Below, piece after piece: positions 44,037-56,900 of a stretch of DNA of 64,000 nucleotides. Position 1 is the stretch's first letter. The number at the start of each line of letters is the position of its first letter. A program made the position numbers and the translations under genes. The DNA is from Podarcis raffonei. Lineage: Eukaryota; Chordata; Lepidosauria; Squamata; Lacertidae. The notes beneath the pieces are model-generated. The model did not search any database, was not told the DNA's origin, and saw nothing but the letters and a program-made list of their open reading frames with translations. The DNA is taken from contig NC_070619.1 of the NCBI RefSeq assembly GCF_027172205.1, forward strand, positions 7,924,459 through 7,988,458, in the 5' to 3' direction.

Positions 44037-47000
44037 TTATTATTTATACCCCACACATCAGGCTGGGTTTCCTCAGCCACTCTGGGCAGCTCCCAACAGA
44101 ATATTAAAAACACAAAAGAACATCAAACATTAAAAACCTCCCCAAACAGGGCTGCCTTCAGATGCCTTCTAAAAGTCAGATACAGTGGTATCTCAGGTTA
44201 CATACACTTCAGGTTACAGACTCGGCTAACCCAGAAATAGTACCTCGGGTTAAGAACTTTGCTTCAGGATGAGAACAGAAATTGTGCTCTGGCGGCATGG
44301 AAGCAGCAGGAGGCCCCATTAGCTAAAGTGGTGCTTCAGGTTAAGAACAGTTTCAGGTTAAGGACGGACCTCCAGAACGAATTAAGTACTTAACCTGAGG
44401 TACCACTGTAGTTGTATATCGCTTTGACATCTAATGGGAGGGCGTTCCACAGGGCGGGCGCCACTACCGAGAAGGCCCTCTGCCTGTTGAGAGCCCGTCC
44501 CTTACAATGGCTTGTAGATGATTCTGATGGAGCATTTCCTCTGCGGCCCAGTCGTATTCCACCTCTTGGCCAGATCCACCAGGCGTCCAGCGTCTAAGAG
44601 CCCATATCCATAATAGTGACTCACTGAAGGGGGGAGAGAAACAAGAGAAACAGTGCTGAGATCCTGCTCCCTCGGAGGAATTACAGTGTTTCCCCAAAAT
44701 GTGGACCACAAATCCCATCGTCCCTGACCACTGGCCTCGCTAGCTAGGGAGGATGGGAATTGTGGTCCCCAAACAGCTGGAGACTTAAGTTTGGGAAATG
44801 CTGCTGGACCATCAAGAAGGCTGATCGCCGAAGAATTGATGCTTTTGAATTCTCATGCTGGAGGAGACTCTTGAGAGTCCCATGGACTGCAAGAAGAACA
44901 AATCTATCTATTCTTAAGGAAATCAGCCCTGAGTGCTCACTGGAAGGACTGCTAGGATATTTCCGTTCCACCTTAAAAGGGAGCAGGCTTTGTGAGTCAC
45001 AGAGTCTGCATATTTCCTGTTCACAGGATGTTTATGTTTTCAGTTGCTTTCGTTTCTTCTTGTTGCCTAAGCATACCGATGCAGGCGGTCATGTTTTTCT
45101 TTGTTCTGATCAACGCTGAATAAACTTGGAAAAATGCTCTCTTGCTGTGCATCCTTTGCTGTGTGAATTCTGCTGATAGAGTGTGCACCAGCCTAAGAAT
45201 GTGGCAATCTATTCTTGAGGCTTCGTGTTGCTAATTGCTGATATTGCCTGTCTACGGGAGATCGATGGATCGTCCGGCAGCCGAGCTTGGGGACTATGAT
45301 GGACTTTGTCTCCCTGGCAGTATCCCAACAAGGACAGATCCTGAAGCTGAGACTCCTAGACTTTGGCCACCTCATGAGAAGAGAAGACTCCCTGGAAAAG
45401 ACCCTGAAGTTGGGAAAGATGGAGGGCACAAGGAGAAGGGGACGACGGAGGACTAGATGGTGGGACAGTGTTCTCGAAGCTACCAGCATGAGTTTGACCA
45501 AACTGCGGGAGGCAGTGGAAGACAGGAGTGCCTGGCGTGCTCTGGTCCAGGGGGTCATGAAGAGGCGGACACGACTAAACGACTAAACGACAACAACAAA
45601 AGACAGAGGAGGAACATGCAGCACTCCAGATGTGGCAGCCTTCCAGATGTTGCTTCGATCCCAGCTCTCCCCAGGCTCACCTTTGCGGCCCACACCATTC
45701 ACAGCCCAGTCGTCTGCCTGGAGGTGGGCTGGCCTGGAAGCCCTCACGACGATGTGTTGCATGTCACGCCAGGTCAGGGCTGGGCTACAAAGATGGAGAA
45801 GGGAGTGAAAATCATAAGAGTTACAATGCAGGAATATGCAGGTAGCTTGTATGGCGGTCAAGCCCCTGACTTTGCCAGGTTATCAGCACCAGGCTCTAAT
45901 CAATAATAATAATAATAATTTATTTATACCCCGCCCATCTGGCTGGGTTTCCCCAGCCACTCTGGGCAGCTTCCAACAAAACGCGAAAATACAATAACCT
46001 ATTAAACTTTAAAAGCTTTCCTAAACAGGGCTGCCTTCAGATGTCTTCTAAAAGTCTGGTAGTTACTTTTCTCTTTGACATCTGGTGGGAGGGCATTCCA
46101 CAGGGCGGGCGCCACCACCGAGAAGGCCCTCTGCCTGGTTCCCTGTAACTTGGCTTCTCACAGGGAGGGAACCGCCAGAAGGCCCTCGGAGCTGGACCTC
46201 AGTGTCCGGGCAGAATGATGGAGGTGGAGACGCTCCTTCAGGTATACTGGACCGAAGCCGTTTAGGGCTTTAAAGGTCAGCACCAACCCTTTGAATTGTG
46301 CTCGGAAACATACTGGGAGCCGGTGTAGGTCTTTCAAGACCGGTGTTATATGGTCTCGGCAGCCGCTCCCAGTCACCAGCCTAGCTGCCACATTCTGGAT
46401 TAGTTGTAGTTTCCGGGTCACCTTCAAAGGTAGCCACACATAGAGCGCATTGCAGTAGTCCAAGTGGGAGGTAACTAGAGCATGCACCACTCTGGCATAG
46501 AATTGACCTGCGCCTCCATGGACAGCTGTGAGTCCAAAATGACTCCCAGGCTGCGCACCTGGTCCTTCAGGGGCACAATTACCCCATTCAGGACCAGGGA
46601 GTCCTCCACACCTGCCCACCTCCTGTCCCCCAAAAACAGTTCTTCTGTCTTGTCAGGATTCAGCCTCAATCTGTTAGCCGCCATCCATCCTCCAACCGCC
46701 TCCAGACACTCACACAGGACCTTCACCGCCTTCACTGGTTCCGATTTGAAAGAGATCAAATCAACTGAGCTGAGAAGTCAGATTTGTGCCCCAGCCCCTC
46801 CGGAAGATTTGCGGTGGGGCCCTTGGACCCCAAAGAGGTTAGCCGACTCTCCTCCCCTCTTACTTGGCTTCCAAAGCGAGCGAAATCATGCCGGCCGCGA
46901 GAGGGGCGGAAGCAGACGTTCCTGTGTGGCCGCTGGTGCAGGTGTGGCGCAGGTCTGTGGTCACCTGCGAGGGGAAAGAGAATCACAAAAAATAAAATAA

Positions 47001-50000
47001 GAATTACAGGTTGCACGGATTCCTCAGCCAGCCTCCAATCTTCTCCCATTATTATAATAGTTCTAAGGTGCCGTCAATAAAACAAATGTTCATGGGCAAG
47101 GTACATAGACCACAGCTCCGAAATAGTACAGGAGAGCTATCCTGCAATTCTTAATGACCCTCCCCCCATATTTCCTCTACAGAATGAAATATCTTGGGGA
47201 AAACCTCTCCCAATCATTCTTTTCATTCCCAAAGGCTTCAAATCCAATCAAAAGGGCATGTTTTGTGTGTGAATAGGGGAGGCCAGAGAACTGGGTTTGA
47301 GAACTAAGGTATTTGCCACCTCAATATAACGGCCCAGAATGGCCAGGTTAAGGCAATCGGGAAACATTATCAGGTATCTCGACAAAACAGGAGACAAAAG
47401 CCACACTCTCTCACATTTCTGTTGCAGAACGCCTTTTTCTGTGACGCTTGCATGAAGATTTCGGGTGGTGTTATAGGAATTCTAAGGTCTCATAGACAGC
47501 ATCTTAAAAAGCAGAGACATCACCTTGCCTACAAAGGTCCGTATACTTAAAGCCATGGTTTTCCCAGAAGTGATGTATGGAAGTGAGAGCTGGACCATAA
47601 AGAAGGCTGATCGCCAAAGAATGGATGCTTTTGAATTCTGGTGCTGGAGGAGACTCTTGAGAGTCCCATGGACTGCAAGAAGATCAAATCTATCCATTCT
47701 GAAGGAAATCAGCCCTGAGTGCTCACTGGAAGGACAGATCCTGAAGCTGAGACTCCAATACTTTGGCCACCTCAGGAGAAGAGAAGACTCCCTGGAAAAG
47801 ACCCTGATGCTGGGAAAGATGGAGGGCACATCCCCCCATTTTCTGTGATGTTTTTCTTTTCCACGCTTTGCTGTAGACCTTATCTTCCTCCTTTCCTCTC
47901 CTAACTCTAATACAGCAATCTCTAATTCTCTCTGCTGCTCATAGCTCACATCCTGCTCGCGAGTTCATCCAATTGGAGAACAGCCTTTACCAAAGGGTGT
48001 TGTGGGCTTTGAAGACACTCGAACTCAGGACGCAAGGGAGAAACATGCTAAGAGGAAGGCACGCTTGGCAAACCCTCATTGGGATCAACTCCTGCTCGGA
48101 AACCTCTGTCCCCACTGCGGAAGGACGTGTGGATCCAGAATTGGCCTCCACAGTCACTTACGGACTCACGGTTAAAACCGTGTTTATGGAAGACAATCTC
48201 GGCTACGAGGGATCGCCAAAGAAGAAGATGTATGTATTCTAAAAACAGCCTTTTTACCAGACAGCGCGTGCGTGAGATTGGCTGAATGCCCTGCCTGCCC
48301 TCCAATTGCCCCCCGTCTTTGTCAAGAGAACCGCGAGCAAAAAGGCATCTCACAATCTGCTTTTCGCCTTTCGCCCCGCTGCTGTAAGTGGTGGTGAGGG
48401 TCGAGGCGCAGGCCTCGTTGTACCAGGGCACCCTGCCCCTCTCAGTCGTGCTGCCCACTGACAAGGTGTAGATGCTGTTGGTGTAGCCATCGCAGTTGCA
48501 GTTGTCGCTGCGGAGGCCGCCGTTCCCCGAGGCCCAGACGAAGAGGGAGCCCAGCCCCTGGCGGCCCTGAAAACAGAAGGAGAAAATCTGTTGGGGGGAT
48601 ATAATTCCATAAAGCTCCATCGTTCTGATGGATCCATTTCCTGCATGTAGATATTTATAGATCAAGGTTTGTCAACCTGGTCCCTAGAGCCCAATTGTGG
48701 GTGTTTCAGGATTCTAGGGGGGGCGGTAGGGGAACAAGCTGAATCCTCCTTCCATCGAGCACTGGTGGGAGGTAAGGAAATTTTACCAGCAAGAAAGATG
48801 CATTTGTGGGTGGGTTAAACCACAGAGCCTAGGACTTGCCGATCAGAAGGTCAGCGGTTCGAATCCCCGTGACGGGGTGAGCTCCCGTTGCTCGGTCCCT
48901 GCTCCTGCCAACCTAGCAGTTCGAAAGCACATCAAAGTGCAAGTAGATAAATAGGTACCGCTCCAGCGGGAAGGTAAACAGCGTTTCCATGCGCTGCTCT
49001 GGTTCGCCAGAAGCGGCTTAGTCATGCTGGCCACACGACCTGGAAGCTGTACGCCGGCTCCCTTGGCCAATAAAGCGAGATGAGCGCCGCAAGGCCAGAG
49101 TCGGCCACGAATGGACCTAATGGTCAAGGGTCCCTTTATCTTTAAAAGATAAAGGACCCCGGATGGTTAAGTCCAGTCAAAGGCGACTATGGGGTTGTGG
49201 TGCTCATCTCGCTTTCAGGCCGAGGGAGCCGGTATTTGTCCACAGACAGCTTTCCGGGTCATGTAGCCAGCAGGACTAAACTGCTTCTGGCGCAAAGGGA
49301 CACCGTGACTGAAACCAGAGCACATGGAAACACCGTTTACCTTCCCTCCGGAGCGGTACCTATTTATCTACTTGCGCTGGCATGCTTTTGAAGTGCTAGG
49401 TTGGCAGGAGCTGGGACAGAATAACGGGAGCTCATCCCGTTGTGGGGATTCGAACCGCCAACCTTCTGATCGGCAAGCCCAAGAGGCTATACTTCAGCCC
49501 AGCAACTTGCAAACGCTGGAAACAATTTGCCAGGGACCGTTTGGGTGGATGCGAAATCTTACATTAATTATGCCCTTGTGGAAGGCTTCCGTGGCCAGAA
49601 TGCCGGGACCATCCACTGTTTTCCCATCATCTTCCGGGCCCCAGCTAGCACTGTAGATATCAATGTGCTGAGGGTGGAAACTCAAGGACTGAGCCTCGAC
49701 AATGTCCGTCACGGTGCCATCAAGCATCCTCACCCCTGAGAGGAAGAGGGAAAAAGGATGAGATGCTCTGTCAGTTTTCCCAGGCCGCAGTCTCCTTTAT
49801 TTTATTTATACCTATATGTTTAGTTATTTTCCATACAGCTTAATATCTTACAAAATATATCTTAAACCTGAAGCCACAGCAGACAAATTAAACAGAAATA
49901 TTCCCAAAAAAATTCACTGCGTATACAAGGAGGTACATTAATACCAAGTTGCTGATATCTATAAATCAATTATCAATTCAGGGCGGCTAACAGCAAATTT

Positions 50001-53000
50001 AAAACACTTAATTATAAAAGCAGCATAAAATACAGTATAAAAACACGAATAACCATAAAATTAAAAAATCAATTAGATAATCCCCAGGGCTAGCTGGCTG
50101 AATTGGTCCTACTTAGGCCAGCGAGGAGGCCTGGGGAGAATCAGAGTGGGTGATCTTCATAAAAAGGGAGGGGGAGGGAAGAGAAGGGAAATAAAAGATC
50201 AGGCTGAATTCAAATTAAAGGCCAGGCGGAATAGCCCTGTCTTACAGGCCCAACAGAAGGAGGTTAAATCCTGCAGGGCCCTGGTCTCCTGGGACAGAGC
50301 ATTCCACCAGGTCGGAGCCATCACTGAAAAGGCCCTGGCCCTGGTGGACGATAGTCTGACTTCCTTAGGGCCCGGGACCTCTAAACCTGTAGTTTAAGGA
50401 TGCTTGGAATTGTAGCTCAGAGAGGATTCAGAGAGGTGTGTGGGCTTTGGGTGTACTTTAAAGGTATGGGGTGCATGAAGCCAAAAACGCCAGTCATATA
50501 ATCTGGAATCTTTTGGCTCCTTTCTTGTAGCAGCCTCCTGGGAAGGGAACCTGGGCTGTTTCCTCCGCTGCCATCCTCTTGCAATTCACTCCAAACCCCA
50601 AACCCCACTCCTTTCCCCAAGTCATCCCAAAAACAAGGGCTCACTCGCCCCCGATCTTTGCCCGGTAAGCGATGCCGGCTCCGCAAACGTCGTTGTCAGC
50701 CGTGGCGGCGACCTCCCCAGCGCAGCGAGTCCCGTGCCTGCGATTAAAAGACGCAAACAGCAGTTAAGGACAAGGGAGCAGTCCAGTTCTGTTCCGCGTT
50801 TAAAGGCGAACCTACCAAAAAACAAAGCAACTCGCGAACCTAAACACTGCTGCGTTTTAAAATTTGTGCTTCTCTGAGTTCTGCAGTATAGTAAAAGCTC
50901 TGGGTTTTCCCAGTAGTGATGTATGGAAGTGAGAGCTGGACCATCAAGAAGGCTGATCGCCGAAGAATGGATGCTTTTGAATTCTGGTGCTGGAGGAGAC
51001 TCTTGAGAGTCCCATGGACTGCAAGAAGATCAAACCTCTCCATTCTGAAGGAAATCAGCCCTGAGTGCTCACTGGAAGGACAGATCCTGAAGCTGAGGCT
51101 CCAAGACTTTGGCCACCTCATGAGAAGAGAAGACTCCCTGGAAAAGACCCTGATGTTGGGAAAGATGGAGGGCACAAGGAGAAGAGGACGACAGAGGACG
51201 AGATGGTGGGACAGTGTTCTCGAAGCTACCAGCATGAGTTTGACCAAACTGCGGGAGGCAGTGGAAGACAGGAGTGCCTGGCGTGCTTTGGTCCAGGGAG
51301 TCACGAAGAGGCGGACATGACTAAATGACTAAACAACAACAAGAGTTCTGCAGTGCGTTTCTCCAGCCAACGGATGGATCAGAAATACGCACCTATTAGG
51401 AGCTGCGCCTGGAAATATTGTGCATAATTTTAAGGGAAATAGCTGCGGAAAACTCATGGGCAGGAGGCGAAATGGCATGCAAACATGTACATTTAGGGAA
51501 ATTCACACTAAAACGCTGGTGAATTTTCATGGTGACTTTTTAAAAAAAAATTAATAAATTGCAAATTGATGGGGAAATGTAGAGAATAGGTACCTTGGTT
51601 CTCAAATGCCTTGGTTCCCAAATGCCGCAAACCTGGAAGTGTTCCGGTTTTCGAACATTTTTGGGAAGCCAAACGTCTGATGCGGCTGTCGGCTATTGTT
51701 TCCGGGGCGCCTGCGCCAATCAGAAGCTGCACCTTGGTTTTCGAACATTTCAGAAGTCAAACGGACTTCCAGAAATTTGGCGCTTTTGTTTTTTATATTT
51801 ATTTTGCATTTTTTGTTTCTGAGGTTTTTTCAGTTCATTTGTTTTTGTGACCATGTGGAAACCAGCTCAGCTACTGATGGATTGATTGTGACTGCGGACA
51901 TGGATAAAAGGCCCCCTATCCAAACAATGACGATCATCAGTGCAAGTAAGAAAACAGTAATAATTTTAATTTTTATCATCTACAATACTGTCTTATTTTA
52001 CAGTACATTACATTGATTATTGCTTTCATTTTATGGATCAATGGTCTCGTCAGATAGTAAAATTCATGCTAAATTGCTGTTTTGGGGGTTGTTTTTAAAA
52101 ATCTGGAACCGATTAATCCGTTTTGCATTACTTTATATGGGAAAGCGTGCCTTGGTTTTGGAACACTTTGGTTTTGGAACGGACTTCCGGAACGGATGAA
52201 GTTTGAGAACCGAGGTACCACTGTACTGAATTTAGGATTGGAAGAATGTTTGTCAAATAATTCCTCCATGTTCCTCAGTCCGGTTGCGGCCACTCCAAGA
52301 TGGATCGTGCTTGCAAAACAGATCTGACTCCCTCCCACAAGACTCTGGCAGAAGAATAAACTCACCGATTCTCGTCCCAAGCATTGTATCGAGGCTGCGG
52401 GTCAGGGTCGTTGTCGTTGAAGTCGTAACTCGCCTCAGGGTCCTAAAAGAAAAGGCCAAGGTCAATGAATCTCCAGTTCCCAAGAAACAAGAAAAAAACC
52501 CAGTTAATAGCAGTCCGGTGAGAGTGGAATATGGATATAAATTTTACAGCATGTTATGGTTTAAGAGAAAATTATATGAAAATGATATATCGTTGGTATC
52601 TAACACCGAGTAAATTGGCAAAAATGTATGAATCTAAATCGAACAAATGTTGGAAATGTAAAGAGGAAGAAGGTTCTGTTTATCACATGTGGTCTTGTTG
52701 TAAGGTTAAAGCTTAATGGGAAATGATATGCAATGAATTGAAAAGGATGTTCAAAAAAAGTCAGAAGCTTTTCTTTTGGGAATTATAGGGACAGATAGGG
52801 GTATAAATTTACCGTATTTTTCGCTCTATAAGACGCACCAGACCACAAAACGCACCTGGTTTTTGGAGGAGAAAAACAAGAAAAATAATATTCTGAATCT
52901 CAGAAGCCAGAACAGCAAGAGGGATCGCTGGGCAGTGAAAGCAGCAATCCCTCTTGCTGTTCTGGCTTCTGGGATAGCTGCACAGCCTGCATTCGCTCCC

Positions 53001-53913
53001 TAAGACGCACACACATTTCCCCTTACTTTTTAGGAGGGGGAAAGTCAGTCTTATAAAGCAAAGAATACAGTATTTATGAATGTTGCTACAGCAGCAAGTG
53101 TGAATGTCAAAGGATTTTGTTAAATTTGTATCCTACCCTTCGTCCGCATCTCCTGGGGAGGTTCACAGTGTAAAAATGCAATATAAAAACAGAAAGTGCA
53201 TGGTAAAAACAAGAACAAAAAAACCCCACAAACCAGAAACCCAAACACACAAACACATTTTAAAGGGTGTTAATCAGCCCCAAGCCTGGTTGCAAAGCAA
53301 TGTTTTCGCTTGGCGTATACGGTGTATAAAGGTGTATAATGAAGGCGCCAGGCGAGTCTCCCTGGGGAGAGCATAATAATAATAATAATTTATTATTTAT
53401 ACCCCGCCCATCTGGCTGGGTTTCCCCAGCCACTCTGGGTGGCTTCCGACAGAATATTAAAATACAATAATCTATTAAACATTAAAAGCTTCCCTAAACA
53501 GGGCTGACTTCAGATGTCTTCTAAAGGTCTGGTAGTTGTTTTCCTCTTTGACATCTGGTGGGAGGGCGTTCCACAGGGTGGGTGCCACCACCGAGAAGGC
53601 CCTCTGCCTGGTTCCCTGTAACTTCGCTTCTCGCAGGGAGGGAACCGCCAGAAGGCCCTCGGTGCTGGACCTCAGTGTCCGGGTAGAACGATGGGGGTGG
53701 TGACGCTCCTTCAGGTCTACTGGGCCGAAGCCGTTGAAGGTCAGCACCAAAACTTTGAATTGTGCTCGGAAACGTACAGTGTACTGGGAGGCAAATGGGG
53801 AGCCACCGCAGAAAAGGCCCTGTTCTTGTGTTGCCACCCTCTCGTGAAGGAGGCACATGAAGATGAAAGGCTGTTTGTTTCAGTTTGTTTATCGTTTCAG
53901 AAAACATAAATTA

Positions 53914-53961
<48 letters not shown>

Positions 53962-56900
53962 TTTTATTTATATGCCACCCTCCCCAGCCAAGGCCGGGCT
54001 CAGGGCGGCTAACAAGCAATAATAAAAACAAGTTGAATGAATACAACTTAAAAACAAGATTAAAATACAACAATTAAAATATTGAAACATTAAAATATTA
54101 AAATGCAGCCTCATCACAGGAGGAGAAAGGAAAAAGAAAAAAGAAAGAGAGGGAGGGAATCAAATTGGCTCCAAGCCAAAGGCCAGGCGGAACAACTCTG
54201 TCTTACAGGCTCTGCAGAGAGAAATCAGATCCTGCAGGGCCCTGGTCTCATGAGACAGAGCGTTCCACCAGGCCGGGGCCAGTGCTGAAAAGGCCCTGGC
54301 TCTGGTTAAAGCTAATCTAACTTCCTTAGGGCCCGGGACCTCTAGGGTGTTGCTATTTATGGACCTTGAGGCTCTCCGTGGGGCATACCAGGAGAGGCGG
54401 TCCCGTAGGTACGAGGGTCCTAGGCCGTGAAGGGCTTTAAAGGTCAAAAGCAGCACCTTAAATCTGACCCTGTACTCCACCGGCAGCCAGTGCAGCTGGA
54501 AAAGCACTGGGTGAATATGCTCCCATGGCAGAGACCCCGTGAGGAGCCTCGCTGCAGCATTCTGTACCCGCTGGAGTTTCTGGGACAGCTTCAAGGGCAG
54601 CCCCGCGTAGAGCAAATTACAGTAGTCAAGCCTGGAGGTGACCGTCGCATGGATCACTGTGAGCTGAACTGTGTTTCTCCCCCTCCCTAGACAAGAGACC
54701 CCAATTCTACCTACATAGTTTGCTACAAGGTCAGGGTGGTCCTTCTCAATACCGTCATCCAAGATAGTGACCACCACCCCTGAGCCCGTATAGCCCTGGC
54801 TCCAGGCTGAGAGGACGTTGAGGTCCGGAAACACATCGCTGTTCTGAAACGGAAAAGCACAATAGAGGGCAAGAAACTAGGTTGGCTTTGCTGTTCCGTT
54901 TTGCTCTCTCAACCCATCTTTTCAAAGGAGCAAGGTGGATAAAAATCAATGATTTTTAAAAAAATAATCAAAACAATCGGATTTTTTTTAAAAAAATCGG
55001 GTTTTCTTTATTTAAATCAGATTTTTTTATTTAAATCAGATCTTTAAAATAAAATGCTTTGGGGGGGAAATCTTCCCAATGATAGTTTTCTATTTAAGTT
55101 CCATTATAGTCCAAAGGCTGCAAGTTACATTATATAAGTTACATTACATTAAGTTACATTGTAGTCCAAAGTTCCTCAGGAAATAAGGATTTGTTTTCAG
55201 TTTTTCCATGTGTGCTAAAACTCAGTCTAAGTTTTTTTTTTCAATTTAAACAATTGAAAAACATAATTTCCTTAATAACAATTTGAACAATTTATTTAAC
55301 GGAAACAATAACATTATAGCCTATGTATCCATGTTTGTTAACTGATGTGGTTAAACAACATGGATACATAGGCTATAATGTTATTGTTTCCGTTAAATAA
55401 ATTGTTCAAATTGTTATTAAGGAAATGGTTGCTTTTCTCCTTCCAATAAAGTACAGCAGAAAAGTTGTCCAAACAGTTAACTTATTAAACCTCACAATAA
55501 TTTCATAATTATCTGTCTATGTGTTTCTAACAGTATAACCAAATCAGTCATTTCTGATATAACAGTAAAAACCACTCCGAAAATTTATTATTCCAAAAAT
55601 GAAACCTTCATCTGGTTGCAAAGAAAGAGTCTGTCTGTAAAAAGAAAATGATTTAAATCAAGTCCTTTACTTATTTATTTCTTATTTTATTTATTGATTT
55701 TATATTCTGCCCTATACCCGGAGGTCTTGGGGCAGTTCACAGAAAAGATCACAATATATAAAATCAAAATCGAAACAATAATAAAAACATTTGCCCCATT
55801 TCTCCCAGCAACCTCTCGGGCCTACCCCTGAGCCCGGGGTCAGCAACCTTTTTCAGCCGTGGGCCGGTCCGCTGTCCCTCAGACCATGTGGTGGGCCGGA
55901 CTATATTTTGGGGGTGGGAATGAACGAATTCCTATGCCCCACAAATAACCCAGAGATGCATTTTAAATAAAAGGACACATTCTACTCATCTAAAAACACC
56001 AGGCAGGCCCCACAAATAACCCAGAGATGCATTTAAAATCAAAGCACACATTCTACTCATGTAAAAATACACTGATTCCCGGACCGTCCATGGGCCAGAT
56101 TGAGAAGGCGATTGGGTCGCATCCGGCCCACGGGCTGCCGGAGCGTCTCTGAGCTCCTTGCATACCCTCCTCCGAATCCTTGCCTGTGCCCCAGGCCGTT
56201 TCTGATGACACTCACTATGTACCACTGCTTGTAAAACCATGGATCGGTGGGGACGACTGTGACGGCTCTCTTCGCTCGCCTCTTTGCTGTCTGCTGTTCA
56301 AACCAGGGGACCTAAAGGCAAAATGACGGGCATTTAAAAAAGTGTTTCCCTCCTTGGTTGCCACCCCAGTGATGCCTGTATGATCTTATGGGCTGCCTGT
56401 CAAGATTGCATGCAGTGTAGAGTTGATATGAAATTTATTGCTGGCTATACGTTAAAAGGGGACACGGGTGGCACTGTGGGTTAAACCACAGAGCCTCTTG
56501 GGCTTGCCGATCAGAAGGTCGGCGGTTCGAATCTCCGCAATGATGGGGTGAGCTCCCGTTGCTCGGTCCCTGCTCCTGCCAACCTAGCAGTTCGAAAGCA
56601 CGTCAAAGTGCAAGTAGATAAATAGGTACCACTCTGGCGGGAAGGTAAACGGCATTTCCGTGCACTGCTCTGGTTCGCCAGAAGTGGCTTAGTCCTGCTG
56701 GCCACATGACCCGGAAGCTGTACGCCGGCTCCCTCGGCCAATAAAGCAAGATGAGCGCCGCAACCCCAGAGTCGGCCACGACTGGACCTAATGGTCAGGG
56801 GTCCCCTTACCTTTAATAATAATAATAATAAATTATTTATACCCCACCCTCCCCAGCCAAGGCCGGGCTGAGGGTGGCTAACAAGCAATAATAAAAACAA

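Noticed and set aside
54160-54834. 224-codon frame as a single PCSK4-related exon
   Set aside because: It fuses PCSK4 exon 4 with a LINE past the donor GTAGGT.
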